Counted from the stretch's first letter, positions 1-9,496 are shown. The stretch is DNA of 64,000 nucleotides from Bin5 sp022827195 (GCA_965208275.1 OZ242331.1:744001-808000), one strand, 5' to 3'. Notes: a model not told the origin generated them from the letters alone. A program made the numbers and translations.

Positions 1-1
1 C

Positions 2-130
2 TTGCCGGCTGACCGCCAGCGCGCAGTTAACGTGTTGCCGGTCCTGGCTGGGCAGGCAATACGCAACCTGGTCGAACTGACTCAACAGGGTGCGACGAAT
101 GACTGGAGCAGCTACCCCGAGAGCCGCTGA
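2..130 (+). CDS. C-terminal end of an upstream gene, cut by the window edge
   Basis: An open frame enters from the left edge and ends at a TGA at 128-130, giving the last 42 residues (ending in WSSYPESR). It overlaps the start of the following sugar permease by about 30-40 bp, as in tightly coupled ABC operons, where the gene before the first permease normally encodes the solute-binding protein. The visible residues are not diagnostic, so that identity is only inferred from position. Confidence 0.4.
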   Translation: MPADRQRAVNVLPVLAGQAIRNLVELTQQGATNDWSSYPESR

Positions 131-1052
131 AGGAAGTGGCCGGCTGAAGTTGGCCGGTCACTGGCTTCGGGCGCGGCTGCGCCTGCAGGAAAAGTCGGAA
201 AACACGGCCTATCTTTTTCTCCTCCCATATCTGCTCTTCTTCGTAGCCTTTGGTTTCCTGCCCGTTTTCCTGGGCTTTTTTGTCAGTCTGACCGACTGGA
301 GCGTGGTCGGGGACTATCAATGGTTGGGCCTGCGTAACTACATCAAGTGGCTGGGAGACAGCCATCTTGTCAAAGTCACCTTGAACACGCTGCGTTACAC
401 TATGCTGAGTGTTCCCAGTGTTGCAGCCGTCAGCCTGGCGATGGCGCTCTATGTTAACAAGAAGCTGGCGGGCTATGTATTTTCCAGGATAGTCTTTTTT
501 GCACCCTACGTGGTCGCGGTCACGGTTACCGCCCTGCTCTGGAAGTGGATTCTCGAGACCGATTTCGGCGTGCTGAACTACTATCTCATGCAGCTCGGCA
601 TTCCCGCCATCCCCTGGCTGACAACGGTTCGTTGGGCCATGGTGGCGCTCGTCATCACCAAGCTCTGGTGGGATGCCGGTTTCAGCATGGTCATTTTCCT
701 GGCCGGCTTGCAGGATATTCCAGCCGACTTGTACGAAGCCGCCCGCATTGACGGCGGCAATAGCTGGCGCCTGTTTTGGCACATCACGTTCCCTCTGTTG
801 CGACCGGTCACGAGCCTTGTGATCACGTTGAATCTGATCATGTGTATGCAGACGTTCAGCACCATGTTCTTGATGACGGAGGGGGGTCCGGCCGGTTCGA
901 CTACGACCGTGGTCTATGAGATATACCAACAGAGTTTCGCCCAGTTCAAGATGGGTCACGGTTCCGCATTATCCTTCTTGCTCTTTCTTGCAATTCTTGC
1001 GATGACCCTTCTCTTGTTCAGGCTTTTTCCAGAGCGGGTGGATGTTGACTAG
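90..1052 (+). CDS. Carbohydrate ABC transporter permease, MalF/UgpA type
   Basis: Inner-membrane subunit of a sugar importer (binding-protein-dependent transport family, CUT1-like). About six hydrophobic segments follow a basic, roughly 40-residue N-terminal tail. The cytoplasmic EAA loop that contacts the ATPase is clear near residues 216-223 (EAARIDGG, then F-x2-ITFP). The start is GTG at 90, with an in-frame ATG at 99; both lie inside the end of the preceding gene, suggesting translational coupling. The next gene, 15 bp downstream, is the partner permease. No ATPase gene is in view, so a shared MsiK-like ATPase elsewhere is likely. The substrate cannot be read from sequence. Confidence 0.9.
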   Translation: MRRMTGAATPRAAEGSGRLKLAGHWLRARLRLQEKSENTAYLFLLPYLLFFVAFGFLPVFLGFFVSLTDWSVVGDYQWLGLRNYIKWLGDSHLVKVTLNTLRYTMLSVPSVAAVSLAMALYVNKKLAGYVFSRIVFFAPYVVAVTVTALLWKWILETDFGVLNYYLMQLGIPAIPWLTTVRWAMVALVITKLWWDAGFSMVIFLAGLQDIPADLYEAARIDGGNSWRLFWHITFPLLRPVTSLVITLNLIMCMQTFSTMFLMTEGGPAGSTTTVVYEIYQQSFAQFKMGHGSALSFLLFLAILAMTLLLFRLFPERVDVD

Positions 1053-1067
1053 CGGGGATAGGACGCT

Positions 1068-1919
1068 ATGTTCTTTCGGATTCTGGGAAGGCGCGTAACG
1101 CCGGGCATCCTGACGCTCTGGCTGTTTGGCATGACCATTTCGGTACTTTGGGGCATGCCGCTGGTCTGGATGGTTTCCACCTCGCTGAAGCCTGAAGGGC
1201 AGATCATGCGCTACCCGATCGAGTGGCTTCCCCGACAAGTCAGCTGGGAAAACTACCAGATCGTCTTCAACTATCCTGTCCTGCGATGGTTCTGGAACAG
1301 CCTCTTTGTCGCTGTGGCTACGACAGCGCTGGTCGTCTTATTCAGCGCCATGGCCGGCTATGCCCTGGCCAGGATGAGGTTTTGGGGGCGCGGCTTTGTT
1401 TTCGGTGTGATTCTTTCCTCGCGCATGATCCCCGGCGCCGTAGCCCTCATACCCCTCTATCTGATTATTGCCAGGTTTCGACTGCTCGACACATACCTGG
1501 CGCTGATAATGCCGGCTGTGGCCAGCACGCTGGGCGTGTACCTGTTTCGACAGTTTTTCTTTTCACTGCCCCGCGAATTGGAGGACGCCGCCCTGATCGA
1601 TGGATGCGGGCGCTTTGGCCTGTTCTTCAGGATCGCGCTTCCACTTGCCGTTCCCGCCCTCCTGACGGTCTCCATCATTACATTTGTCGCCAGCTGGAAC
1701 GATTTCCTGTGGCCTCTTCTGGTCACGAGTACCGACACCGCAACTACCATGCCGGTTGGTATGATGAAGTTCAACCCGCGCACCGCGGGCATCAGGAGGA
1801 TGACGTATGGTGTAGCCATGGCAGGCGTTACAATCCAAAGTCTGCCTACATTGGTCCTCTTCTTTCTCTTGCAAAGACATTTCGTGCAGGGCGTTACGCG
1901 GACCGGAATTAGAGGATGA
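1068..1919 (+). CDS. Carbohydrate ABC transporter permease, MalG type
   Basis: Second membrane subunit of the sugar importer, 283 residues, with about six membrane segments. The EAA-type loop near residues 171-180 reads EDAALIDGCG, followed by F-x2-IALP, and should dock on the ATPase. It begins 15 bp after the MalF-type gene with a purine-rich stretch before the ATG, so the two are one operon. Normal length for the family. Its stop lies 15 bp from the left end of an IS982-type insertion, so whatever followed in the operon has been separated or lost. Confidence 0.9.
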   Translation: MFFRILGRRVTPGILTLWLFGMTISVLWGMPLVWMVSTSLKPEGQIMRYPIEWLPRQVSWENYQIVFNYPVLRWFWNSLFVAVATTALVVLFSAMAGYALARMRFWGRGFVFGVILSSRMIPGAVALIPLYLIIARFRLLDTYLALIMPAVASTLGVYLFRQFFFSLPRELEDAALIDGCGRFGLFFRIALPLAVPALLTVSIITFVASWNDFLWPLLVTSTDTATTMPVGMMKFNPRTAGIRRMTYGVAMAGVTIQSLPTLVLFFLLQRHFVQGVTRTGIRG

Positions 1920-1934
1920 GGTGAGAGAATGTAA

Positions 1935-2926
1935 TTAACCCGAGTTCGGAGTTAGATTAGGGCCGGCAAGAAGGCCATATCTTTGTCAGAGAGATGGAGA
2001 GATGGCTTCTTGGGTTGCCAAGTGTAGGCGATCAGCCCGGCGATGAGATTGACGATAAAGTTGGTCGTGCTGCGATGACGGGTATGTTCAATCTGTGAGA
2101 TATTCTTGAGCTGGTCAACGATGGTCTCAATGACGAAGCGTTTACGCGTGAGCAGCTTGTCTTCGAGAACGACGAGTCGATTCTGCATGTTTTTGCGGAT
2201 GGGCGTAATCAACTGCAGTCCGCGTGCGAAGAGTTGCTCAAAGAGAGCTTGGGAGAGATAGCCGCGGTCGCCGACCAGCTTGCCCCACAGCTTTTTGGTC
2301 ATCTGCGGGACCGGTTTGCGGTCATCTATGTTGCCGGGCGTGAGTTGAACCGCCAGCAATTCACCCTGGTCATTGACAATCAGATGGAGCTTGAAGCCAT
2401 AAAACCATCCCATACTGCTCTTGCCCCGCATGGCCACCTCGGCAAAAACCCGGTGGCGGCCGATGCGCCGGTTGTGGCAGACGGACAACGGGGTCGAATC
2501 AATGAATGCCACCCCTGTCCTCTGGCCAAAGCGTACACGCAGATAGAGACACATTGCTGGCAGGACGGATGGAATTAACTCCACAAAGCGCGTATAACTG
2601 ACCAGGGTTGGGAATTCACTGCGCATATGCTCACATACGTGCTGCGTATAGTAGGCCTTGAAATCGCGATAATGCGACTGGTGAAAGTGAATCAGAATCG
2701 TCATCACTTCACTCAAGCTTAGCCGTGGGGCCGGCCCTCGCCTGCGCGTCACACCTAGCAGCTTGGCATTCTCCCACGTAACCAGCCACTGACAGAAGTC
2801 ATCGACATGACAGAACAGTTTGAGTATACTCATCTCTGAGCACCTTTCTATGCTGGCGAATTTTGGTTGGCGAACTTCTATTCTACCAGCTTGATAAGGT
2901 GCTCATTTACTCCGAATTCAGGTTAA
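1935..2926. mobile_element. IS982-family insertion sequence, about 1 kb
   Basis: A transposase gene is bracketed by imperfect inverted repeats. The left end 1935-1954 and the reverse complement of the right end 2907-2926 match at 17 of 20 positions and share the core TTCGGAGT; the likely tips are ACC at 1938 and GGT at 2923, as in IS982 elements. Immediately outside those tips, TAATTA (1932-1937) and TAAGTA (2924-2929) agree at 5 of 6 positions, so they may be a decayed target duplication. The element sits between the end of a sugar-permease operon and a stretch of gene relics. Confidence 0.85.
1952..2833 (-). CDS. IS982-family transposase
   Basis: A DDE-type transposase of 293 residues, the usual length for IS982. 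Three acidic catalytic positions can be placed: Asp in AFIDSTPL, Asp in VGDRGYLS, and Glu in VIETIVDQLK. The N-terminal part (FCQWLVTWENAKLL, then R-x3-LSLSEVMTI) is typical of the family. There is no frameshift or internal stop, so the enzyme may still be active. It fills almost the whole element, with 17-26 bp between its stop codon and the left tip. Confidence 0.9.
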   Translation of the reverse strand: MSILKLFCHVDDFCQWLVTWENAKLLGVTRRRGPAPRLSLSEVMTILIHFHQSHYRDFKAYYTQHVCEHMRSEFPTLVSYTRFVELIPSVLPAMCLYLRVRFGQRTGVAFIDSTPLSVCHNRRIGRHRVFAEVAMRGKSSMGWFYGFKLHLIVNDQGELLAVQLTPGNIDDRKPVPQMTKKLWGKLVGDRGYLSQALFEQLFARGLQLITPIRKNMQNRLVVLEDKLLTRKRFVIETIVDQLKNISQIEHTRHRSTTNFIVNLIAGLIAYTWQPKKPSLHLSDKDMAFLPALI

Positions 2927-2929
2927 GTA

Positions 2930-3411
2930 CTACGTCACCGGCGGGTCTGACCGGTTGTGGCGGCGTTGCCGGGGCGCACATGCGGGCATACCGTCAAATG
3001 GAGGGTGAAGAGGTCAAATCTCCCGCGGAAATCATTCCGGACCGTTTCCGATCATTTGGCGATGGCTGGGGTATCGAGGAGCTCTACATTGTTTGCCGGG
3101 ACATGCTGTAGCGGGAAAAGTTGCACGGCGCTAGTGTCTGCCCAACGCCATTCGCCCTTTGGGCTGCAACTATCGAGGCGACTGAGGCCGACGTGCGGGG
3201 CAACTTCTGAGAGAAGCCGATGGCCATGAATCTGGCCGGGGCAGATCGGATGCTTGACTCCTGCGAGCGGGCCGCGACGCAACGCCAAATCTACCAAATC
3301 TGCCGCTTCGACCCCAGTTTCCGCTATGTAAAGGCAATGGTGAAGGCCGGAGCATTAGCTGAACTGCTCGTAAATTCGAGAAAGTGCATGGGGCCGTTGC
3401 GCAGACTCTAA
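2930..3411 (+). pseudogene. Decayed Gfo/Idh/MocA-family oxidoreductase
   Basis: A single reading frame carries recognisable family landmarks with stops between them. First comes the Rossmann start (AGLTGCGGVAGAHMRAYRQM), then DGWGIEELYIVCRDML, a TAG at 3109, the segment GASVCPTPFA, a TGA at about 3208, the substrate-domain motif EKPMAMNLAGADRML, and finally QICRFDPSFRYVKAMVKAGAL before a TAA at 3409. This is the order seen in intact paralogs, but with two internal stops, a shortened beta-strand region and no proper C-terminus. A weak further trace (D-THCFDLF at about 3455-3490) may belong to it. The gene is dead; its upstream end abuts the IS982 element. Confidence 0.8.
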
Positions 3412-3548
3412 GGCTTTGCCGGACAGTACGGGCTGAATGGCGGCGATTGGCTGATAGCCCAGGACACTCACTGTTTCGATCTGTTTTGCTTCCACGCCAG
3501 GGATCCAGGCAGGTGCCTCCCCTATGTCGAACGCGGGCAGTGATGAGA

Positions 3549-3856
3549 CCGTGTGTCAGCGGCGACGGGGTGGCACGCGCCGCATGGGAGGGCTTCAGGC
3601 AGGACCGTCCGAGCTCTTTTTCCACGGCGTGATGGCCCATTCGATCGAGTAGTGTTTCCCGCCCCATTGGGGCGACTACTGCATGTCTGCAGTCCAAGGG
3701 GAGGATATGCTGCTCAAGGTCGGTATGCAGTTTCGCCTACCGATCGCGATACGTGAAAAGGCCAACTACCGTGTTGGTTTCAGCGAAACTGTGGTAATCA
3801 CCCAAGACGGCAGTGAGCAACTTACGCAGTTTGAACGGCAGCTGTTTAGCCGCTGA
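3549..3856 (+). pseudogene. Decayed C-terminal part of an M24 (Xaa-Pro dipeptidase-like) peptidase
   Basis: The remnant starts with VSGDGVARAAWEGFRQ in one frame, shifts frame at about 3600, and continues as ELFFHGVMAHSIE, a TAG at about 3647, then CFPPHWGDY. It ends with GFSETVVITQDG and LTQFERQLFSR before a TGA at 3854. In intact M24 enzymes the same order surrounds the metal-binding His (GHSIG) and the Glu of the ETV segment. One frameshift, one stop and the missing N-terminal half make it non-functional. It sits directly upstream of a peptide-importer operon on the same strand, where a dipeptidase would have made metabolic sense. Confidence 0.7.
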
Positions 3857-3974
3857 GGAGGGATGAATGGGAAGAACCTGACGCAAGGTTTAGACAGGAA
3901 GGAAGGAATAACCCTGTCGATAGAGTTTGGCAGGGCTCTTCTGAGAAAACTCACCCAATGGAGGCAAGAGAGAG

Positions 3975-5540
3975 ATGCAAGGCAAGCAGAGTTTGTTGAC
4001 GCTGTCAGGACTTCTGATAATCGCCATGTTTGTGGCTGCGTGTGTCGCTCAACCGGTTCCCATGGCAGGGGGAGACGGTGAAGGGGCGATGGAGGCGGAG
4101 AAAGAGCTTGTCATCGTCCAGGGGACCGAACCGTGGACGATGGACATGCAGTGGGTTACGGCGCAGGTGATCGTGAACGTGGGCGGCCACATTCAGCAGA
4201 CGCTGCTCGACTACGATCACAGCATGACGCTGCAGCCCAGCCTGGCGGTCTCGTGGGAGCAGATCGAGCCGACCGTTTGGCAATACAAGCTGCGGGAAGG
4301 CGTGGAGTTCTCCAACGGTGAGCCGCTCAACGCCGACCAGGTAAAGTTCAGTTTCGACCGGGTGATGGCGCCTGAGAGCGATTCCATGCGCAAAGGCGAG
4401 ACCCGGTACGTTGCCAGCGTTGAAATCGTGGATGAGTATACAATCAATTTCCACACGGACGGCATCATCCCGCTCTTCGACCTGTACGTTACCGCAAAGT
4501 TCCCGATCGTTCCCGAAGGGTACATCACCGAGCACGGGAGCGAGCACTTTGCCAACAATCCGGTTGGCACGGGGCCGTATGTGCTGGAGGAGTGGGTGAA
4601 GGACGACCATATCACGCTGCGCAAGAATCCGAACTATTGGGGTGAAGAACCGGAGATCGACGTGCTGACGTTCCGGACAGTGCCGGACATTGCGTCGCGG
4701 GTTGCTACTCTTCTGGCGGGCGAAGCAGACATTGCTACCGATCTGCAGCCTGCCACCGTGCAGGAGGTAGAGGAGCGGGAAGGTTTGAGCGTTGTGAGCC
4801 GGCCCGGCATGCGATCGGTATTTCTGCTCTTCAATACCAAGATCGACACGCCCGTGACCGACCGCCGCGTGCGTCAGGCGATTAACTATGCGGTTGACAA
4901 GGACGTCATCATCGAGAGCATTCTCGACGGGTTCGGTAAGAAGCTGGAAGGGCAGGTCCTTTCGGAAGAGTATTGGGGCTACCAGCCGCAATTGGATGCC
5001 TATCCATATGACCCCGATAAGGCCCGGGAGTTGCTGGCAGAGGCAGGCTATCCCGACGGCTTTGACCTGCGCATCGTCAGTCCGCGCGGCCGCTACATGA
5101 TGGACGCGGAGATCTCGCAAGCAGTGGCGGGGCAGCTCAAGGAAGTCGGCATCAACGTGACTGTTGATACGCTCGAGTGGGGCGTGTTCAGCGAGGAGCA
5201 GTACAGCCATGAGGGCGGACCGATTTTCCTGTTGGGTTACATGACCGTACCCGACGCCGCCAGGATGATGTCGATCTGGCATTCGACACATCCCAACGAC
5301 CAGCATCCCGACGCGCATTTCGATGAACTGTCTGACGCGGCAATCAACGAGACGGACGTCGACGCCAGGCGGGAAATAGTTAAGGAGACGGTCGAATACT
5401 TCCGCGAGGATGCGCCGGTGGTCTTCCTGCATCAGCAGTATATTCTGTGGGGCGTCCACGACCGTGTTCAGAACTTCGCGCCGTTCCCCGATGGCCGCCT
5501 CAAGATCGACGCGAGCATTGACGTGAGCGGTGAGCGTTGA
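3975..5540 (+). CDS. Peptide/opine ABC transporter solute-binding lipoprotein (SBP family 5)
   Basis: Captures oligopeptides or related solutes outside the membrane and delivers them to a DppBC-type permease. The 521-residue protein starts with a lipoprotein signal (hydrophobic LLIIAMFVAAC, lipobox Cys near residue 23). It continues with the family 5 pattern: LVIVQGTEPWTMDM at the mature N-terminus, LREGVEFSNGEPLNADQV near residue 110, and GTGPYVLEEW near residue 195. Length is normal. It is followed after 155 bp by a TldD/TldE protease pair and then the permeases, so the cargo is probably peptide-like. The start codon has a purine-rich stretch just upstream. Confidence 0.92.
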   Translation: MQGKQSLLTLSGLLIIAMFVAACVAQPVPMAGGDGEGAMEAEKELVIVQGTEPWTMDMQWVTAQVIVNVGGHIQQTLLDYDHSMTLQPSLAVSWEQIEPTVWQYKLREGVEFSNGEPLNADQVKFSFDRVMAPESDSMRKGETRYVASVEIVDEYTINFHTDGIIPLFDLYVTAKFPIVPEGYITEHGSEHFANNPVGTGPYVLEEWVKDDHITLRKNPNYWGEEPEIDVLTFRTVPDIASRVATLLAGEADIATDLQPATVQEVEEREGLSVVSRPGMRSVFLLFNTKIDTPVTDRRVRQAINYAVDKDVIIESILDGFGKKLEGQVLSEEYWGYQPQLDAYPYDPDKARELLAEAGYPDGFDLRIVSPRGRYMMDAEISQAVAGQLKEVGINVTVDTLEWGVFSEEQYSHEGGPIFLLGYMTVPDAARMMSIWHSTHPNDQHPDAHFDELSDAAINETDVDARREIVKETVEYFREDAPVVFLHQQYILWGVHDRVQNFAPFPDGRLKIDASIDVSGER

Positions 5541-5695
5541 TTTTGGATGGAGTATACGGCGGTTGAGCTAATGCCGATACGGCCCCCAACCCGAGTCGTA
5601 GCCAAGAGGACAGATCTGCCGAGGCAGCGATTCCGGGAAGGGGGCCTTGTCTCGAACGACCAACTGTTCAGCCATTGAGAAACGGAGTGTAAGGA

Positions 5696-7132
5696 ATGAT
5701 AGACCTGGCACGCCAACTCGTTTCAGCCGCGGTTTCGATGGGAGCCGGGTACGCGGAAGCGCGCGTTGTCGACCAGTCGCAACAGGCGATAACCGGCACG
5801 GACGGTGCCGTGTCCGTCTCCGAGTTCGCCACCAGCGGTTTCGGGATACGCGTTTTGGTTGACGGGCAATGGGGGTTCGCTAGCGACAATCTGACGCAAC
5901 TGCAACCTGCGGAGACGGTGAAGAAGGCAATTTCGCTGGCGCGAGCGATGCCGCGACGCACGCGCAGCGTCCGCCTGGCCGGCTCGCCCCCCGTGATCGA
6001 CTCCTACACGACCCCCTGCGTCGAGGACCCGTTCCTGATGCCGATGACCGAGAAAGTCGACTTTCTCAAGCTGGTCATGCAGGCAATGGCCGATACGAGC
6101 GCCAGGGTCGTCAAGAGGCAGGCCAAGCTGGACTTCAGGCGGGAGGACTCGCAGCTGGTTACGTCTGAAGGAACCGAAATCAGGCAGACGATCACGCTGA
6201 GTGGGGTGAACTTGGCTGTCACGGCCGCGCACAGGGGTGAGGTCTTCCGCAGGACTTATCCCTACAGCCATACCGAATTTGGCTCTGGGGGCTTCGAGTT
6301 GGTGCGAGCACTGCAGCCGCTTGAGGCCGCCAAAACGATAGTGGATGAAGCGGTTGAGCTGCTGGCTGCGCCGACGTGCGGCGACGCGGTAACCACAGTA
6401 GTTCTCGACCCGACGCTGCTCGGCATGGTGTTGCACGAAACGATGGGGCACCCGATTGAAATGGACCGCGCTTTAGGTGACGAATCGGATAATTTCGGTT
6501 CAAGTTTTTTGCAGGTTCACCACCTCGGTGAGTTTCAATATGCCTCGGAACTGGTAAGTATGGTGGCGGATGCGACGCGGCCTGGCGCGGTTGCGACCTA
6601 TGGATATGATCACGAAGGTGTCGAGGCACAGAGCATACCCATAATCAGGAATGGAGTGTTCAGCAACTACCTGATGTCTCGCGAGTGTGCGACTGAACTG
6701 GAACAGCCGAGCAATGGGACGGCGCGGGCGAGCAGTTGGAACCGCATTCCGATGGTGCGCATCACGAATCTGACGCTGGTGCCCGGCGATTCGACGAAGG
6801 ATCAGCTCATTTCCGAGACCGACGACGGGCTGTACATTGAGACATTCAAGGGCGGGGACATCGACGACAAACGGCTCTCTTTCGGATTCATGGGCGAGCG
6901 CGGCTGGCAGATTCGGGGCGGCAAAATCGTTGGCCTGGTGAAGAACCCGGTGATTTACGCCGAAGCCCCCGATTTCTGGCGCAATTGCAGCGGCATCGCC
7001 GGCGCAGAAGAAGACCGCGTCGTGGGCATTTCGAGCTGCGGCAAGGGGCTGCCGTGGCAGTTCATCCCGACGGGCCAGGGCGGTCCGCCGGCTCGCTTCA
7101 ATCAAGTGAAGGTAGGAGGAGGCGTAGGATGA
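5696..7132 (+). CDS. tldD: TldD-type metalloprotease subunit (TldD/PmbA family)
   Basis: Catalytic half of the TldD/TldE protease, a cytoplasmic zinc enzyme that digests small unfolded or modified peptides in the characterised E. coli and archaeal examples. The HExxxH zinc site is intact (HETMGH, residues 247-252) and a Cys that may serve as third ligand lies near residue 448 (GISSCGKG). The length of 478 residues is typical. The stop overlaps the start of the TldE-type gene by 4 bp (ATGA), so the two subunits are co-translated. Location inside a peptide-importer operon suggests that it acts on imported peptides; that role is inference. Confidence 0.9.
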   Translation: MIDLARQLVSAAVSMGAGYAEARVVDQSQQAITGTDGAVSVSEFATSGFGIRVLVDGQWGFASDNLTQLQPAETVKKAISLARAMPRRTRSVRLAGSPPVIDSYTTPCVEDPFLMPMTEKVDFLKLVMQAMADTSARVVKRQAKLDFRREDSQLVTSEGTEIRQTITLSGVNLAVTAAHRGEVFRRTYPYSHTEFGSGGFELVRALQPLEAAKTIVDEAVELLAAPTCGDAVTTVVLDPTLLGMVLHETMGHPIEMDRALGDESDNFGSSFLQVHHLGEFQYASELVSMVADATRPGAVATYGYDHEGVEAQSIPIIRNGVFSNYLMSRECATELEQPSNGTARASSWNRIPMVRITNLTLVPGDSTKDQLISETDDGLYIETFKGGDIDDKRLSFGFMGERGWQIRGGKIVGLVKNPVIYAEAPDFWRNCSGIAGAEEDRVVGISSCGKGLPWQFIPTGQGGPPARFNQVKVGGGVG

Positions 7133-8559
7133 GCCGGGACCAGATGCCTGGATTGCCGCTGGGCGAGGAACAAGCCCTGGAAGCAATTGAATTCGGATTG
7201 CAGGCGAGTACGGCGGACGCGACCGAAATCCTGGTCGCGGCGGAAAACACCGATCTGACTCGTTTTGCAAATCTTGCCATCCATCAGAACGTGACGGAGA
7301 CTCAATATCAGCTCTATTTTCGCACGGTCTGGGACGGCCGGCTGGTGATCTTCAAGGCCAACGAGCTTTCACAAGCGGGAATCGAGCATGCGCTGCGCCG
7401 CAGCCAGGAGCTGGCGGCTACGGTTACGCCCAGCGCGACGCTGCCGGACTTCGCGCACGCTGCGCAATCGAATGGGGGGAACCAGCCGCAGAATGTGGTG
7501 ACGTTCAATCCGGCCACGGCGAATTGCGGACCGCAAGAACGCGCCAAGATTGTTGATCGTGTCTGCGGCCAGTTTCGCCGAAGCGGTGTCAATGGCGCTG
7601 GGAATGTCAGAAACAGGCGCCTGCAGATGGCGGTGGGCAATTCGGCGGGTCTGCGCCGCTACGCTGCCTTCTCGATCATCGCTCTGGTAACGGTTGCGCT
7701 TGATGAGGCAAACAACGCCTCCGGTTACCAGATCTGGATCGGACGCGACATCGAAGCGATGGAGCCGGAAGGCCAGGCGCAAGAGGCCGCGCTCAAGTGT
7801 ATAATGGGCCGGCGGCCCAGGCTGGTCGAAGCCCGCCCGATGACCGCCATTCTCGAGCCTCCGGCGGTCGCGCAGTTATTCTTTCACCTGAATTTCCGCA
7901 GTTTGGGCGTGTGGGGCGCGCAGTCGGCGGCCGCCCGCGACAACATCGTGTTCGATCGCCTGGGCGAGCGGATTACCTCGCCTGCGCTCACCGTCTATGA
8001 TGATAAGGCTGCTGACGGACTCGTCCCCATGCCATTCGACTATGAAGGTGTGGACAAACAGCGTCTCGAACTCATCACCAACGGGGTTGCCAAGGGCATC
8101 GCCCACGATCTGACCAGCGCGGCCGGGTTCGGCCACGCGCCGACGGGTCACGCGCAAATGCCGGCGAATGAGTTCGGTCCTTCGCCGCAGCACCTTGTCA
8201 TCGAGGCCGGCGACAGCTCAGTCTCCGACCTGATCGAGTCGACCGAGTACGGCGTATTGGTGAGCCGAATACATGGTTTTGTATCTCCGCTATCGGGCAA
8301 AGAAGGGTACATGGCGGGCACCACGCGCGACGGTCTGTTCTTGATTGAAGATGGACGGATAACCGGCCCGATCCGCAATTTTCGCTGGATGGACCGCATC
8401 TTTTCGGCCTTTGATACGGTCGAGGGCATCTCGCGGGAACGTAAGGTGCAGTTCACGGACGAGCTGTGGTTTCCAACATGTGTTGTTGCGCCGACGATCA
8501 AACTGGGCCGTTTCAACTTCGTCGACGTTCAGCGCTGGACCGAGGAAGATCGCCAGTGA
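7129..8559 (+). CDS. pmbA: TldE/PmbA-type partner subunit of the TldD protease
   Basis: Paralog of TldD that lacks the HExxxH zinc site and is expected to form the non-catalytic half of the heterodimer. The ATG at 7129 overlaps the tldD stop, and the protein from there is 476 residues; an in-frame extension back to 6985 lies inside tldD and is not needed. The C-terminal half has family-typical stretches (residues about 300-330 ending ITSPALTVYDD, GYMAGTTRDGLFLIEDGRI, and a PTCVVAPTI near the end). Its stop overlaps the GTG of the following permease gene by 4 bp, so protease and transporter are translationally linked. Confidence 0.88.
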   Translation: MSRDQMPGLPLGEEQALEAIEFGLQASTADATEILVAAENTDLTRFANLAIHQNVTETQYQLYFRTVWDGRLVIFKANELSQAGIEHALRRSQELAATVTPSATLPDFAHAAQSNGGNQPQNVVTFNPATANCGPQERAKIVDRVCGQFRRSGVNGAGNVRNRRLQMAVGNSAGLRRYAAFSIIALVTVALDEANNASGYQIWIGRDIEAMEPEGQAQEAALKCIMGRRPRLVEARPMTAILEPPAVAQLFFHLNFRSLGVWGAQSAAARDNIVFDRLGERITSPALTVYDDKAADGLVPMPFDYEGVDKQRLELITNGVAKGIAHDLTSAAGFGHAPTGHAQMPANEFGPSPQHLVIEAGDSSVSDLIESTEYGVLVSRIHGFVSPLSGKEGYMAGTTRDGLFLIEDGRITGPIRNFRWMDRIFSAFDTVEGISRERKVQFTDELWFPTCVVAPTIKLGRFNFVDVQRWTEEDRQ

Positions 8560-9485
8560 GCAACACGTGGGCCTACATCATTCGGCGGGCCTGGCAATCG
8601 CTGACAATACTCCTTGGCGTTTCAGTCGTCGTGTTCGCCCTCATGCATCTGAGCGGAGATCCGATTCGACTTCTCGCGCCTGTCGATACAACGGCCGAAG
8701 AGCTGGAGGCATTGCGAAAGCTGCACGGTTTGGACCGTCCCGTGCCGGTGCAATATTGGAGTTTTCTCTCTGGCGTCCTGCGCGGCGATTTTGGAAAATC
8801 GTTGCGCAGCGGCGAGAATGCACTGCATTTGGCGTTGGAGCGGATACCTGCGACCGGGAAGCTGGCGCTCACCGCGCTTGCGATTTCGCTTATCATCGCG
8901 TTGCCTTTTGGTGTCTTGGCCGCGGTGAAGCGAAACACATGGATCGATCGAACGGTGATGGGCTTTGCCTTGATCGGGCAGAGCATGCCCGTCTTCTGGC
9001 TGGGTATCTTGCTGATCCTGGTCTTCGCGGTCAACCTCGGCGTCTTGCCCGCGACGGGCACGCGTGCGGGCTGGCGCAGCCTCATCCTGCCTGGGATAAC
9101 GTTGGGCATGTTCAATATGGCCCGCACCGCCCGGCTGCTTCGCTCCGAGCTTCTGGAAGTATTGCAGGCTGAGTTCATCACGACAGCGCGGGCGAAGGGT
9201 ATGACGGAGCGCGTCGTACTGTGGCGTCATGCTTTCCGCAACGCGGTTATCCCGCTTGTTACGCTAATTGGGCTCGACCTGGGCGCCCTGCTGGCCGGCT
9301 CGGTGATCACGGAGACAATTTTTGCCTGGCCTGGAATCGGCCGGCTGGCGGTTAACGCCATTTACGGTCGCGACTATCCCGTCGTACAGGCAACTGTTCT
9401 GGTTGTGGCCTCGATCTACGTGATAATCAACTTCCTGGTTGACATGTCCTACGCATTCCTCAACCCCAGGGTACAGCTGAACTGA
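8556..9485 (+). CDS. Peptide ABC transporter permease, DppB/OppB type
   Basis: First membrane subunit of the peptide importer. A GTG at 8556 overlaps the TGA of the TldE-type gene and gives a 309-residue protein starting MSNTWAYIIRRAWQS, the normal DppB N-terminus; a longer in-frame start at 8466 would lie inside the previous gene. Family marks are GLDRPVPVQYWSFL in the first external loop, the EAA-like loop FITTARAKGM (about residue 208), and HAFRNAVIPLVTL. About six membrane segments. Followed 11 bp later by DppC. No DppD/DppF ATPase genes are seen in the window. Confidence 0.92.
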   Translation: MSNTWAYIIRRAWQSLTILLGVSVVVFALMHLSGDPIRLLAPVDTTAEELEALRKLHGLDRPVPVQYWSFLSGVLRGDFGKSLRSGENALHLALERIPATGKLALTALAISLIIALPFGVLAAVKRNTWIDRTVMGFALIGQSMPVFWLGILLILVFAVNLGVLPATGTRAGWRSLILPGITLGMFNMARTARLLRSELLEVLQAEFITTARAKGMTERVVLWRHAFRNAVIPLVTLIGLDLGALLAGSVITETIFAWPGIGRLAVNAIYGRDYPVVQATVLVVASIYVIINFLVDMSYAFLNPRVQLN

Positions 9486-9496
9486 GTGACCAGCCG

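Noticed and set aside
4005..5459. Long antisense open frame of 484 codons opposite the binding-protein gene
   Set aside because: The plus-strand gene has clear family motifs; the antisense product is His/Arg-rich and unlike any family. The same applies to long antisense frames at 27-959, 25030-26016, 41258-42466, 55462-56760, 56534-57628 and 62027-63052.
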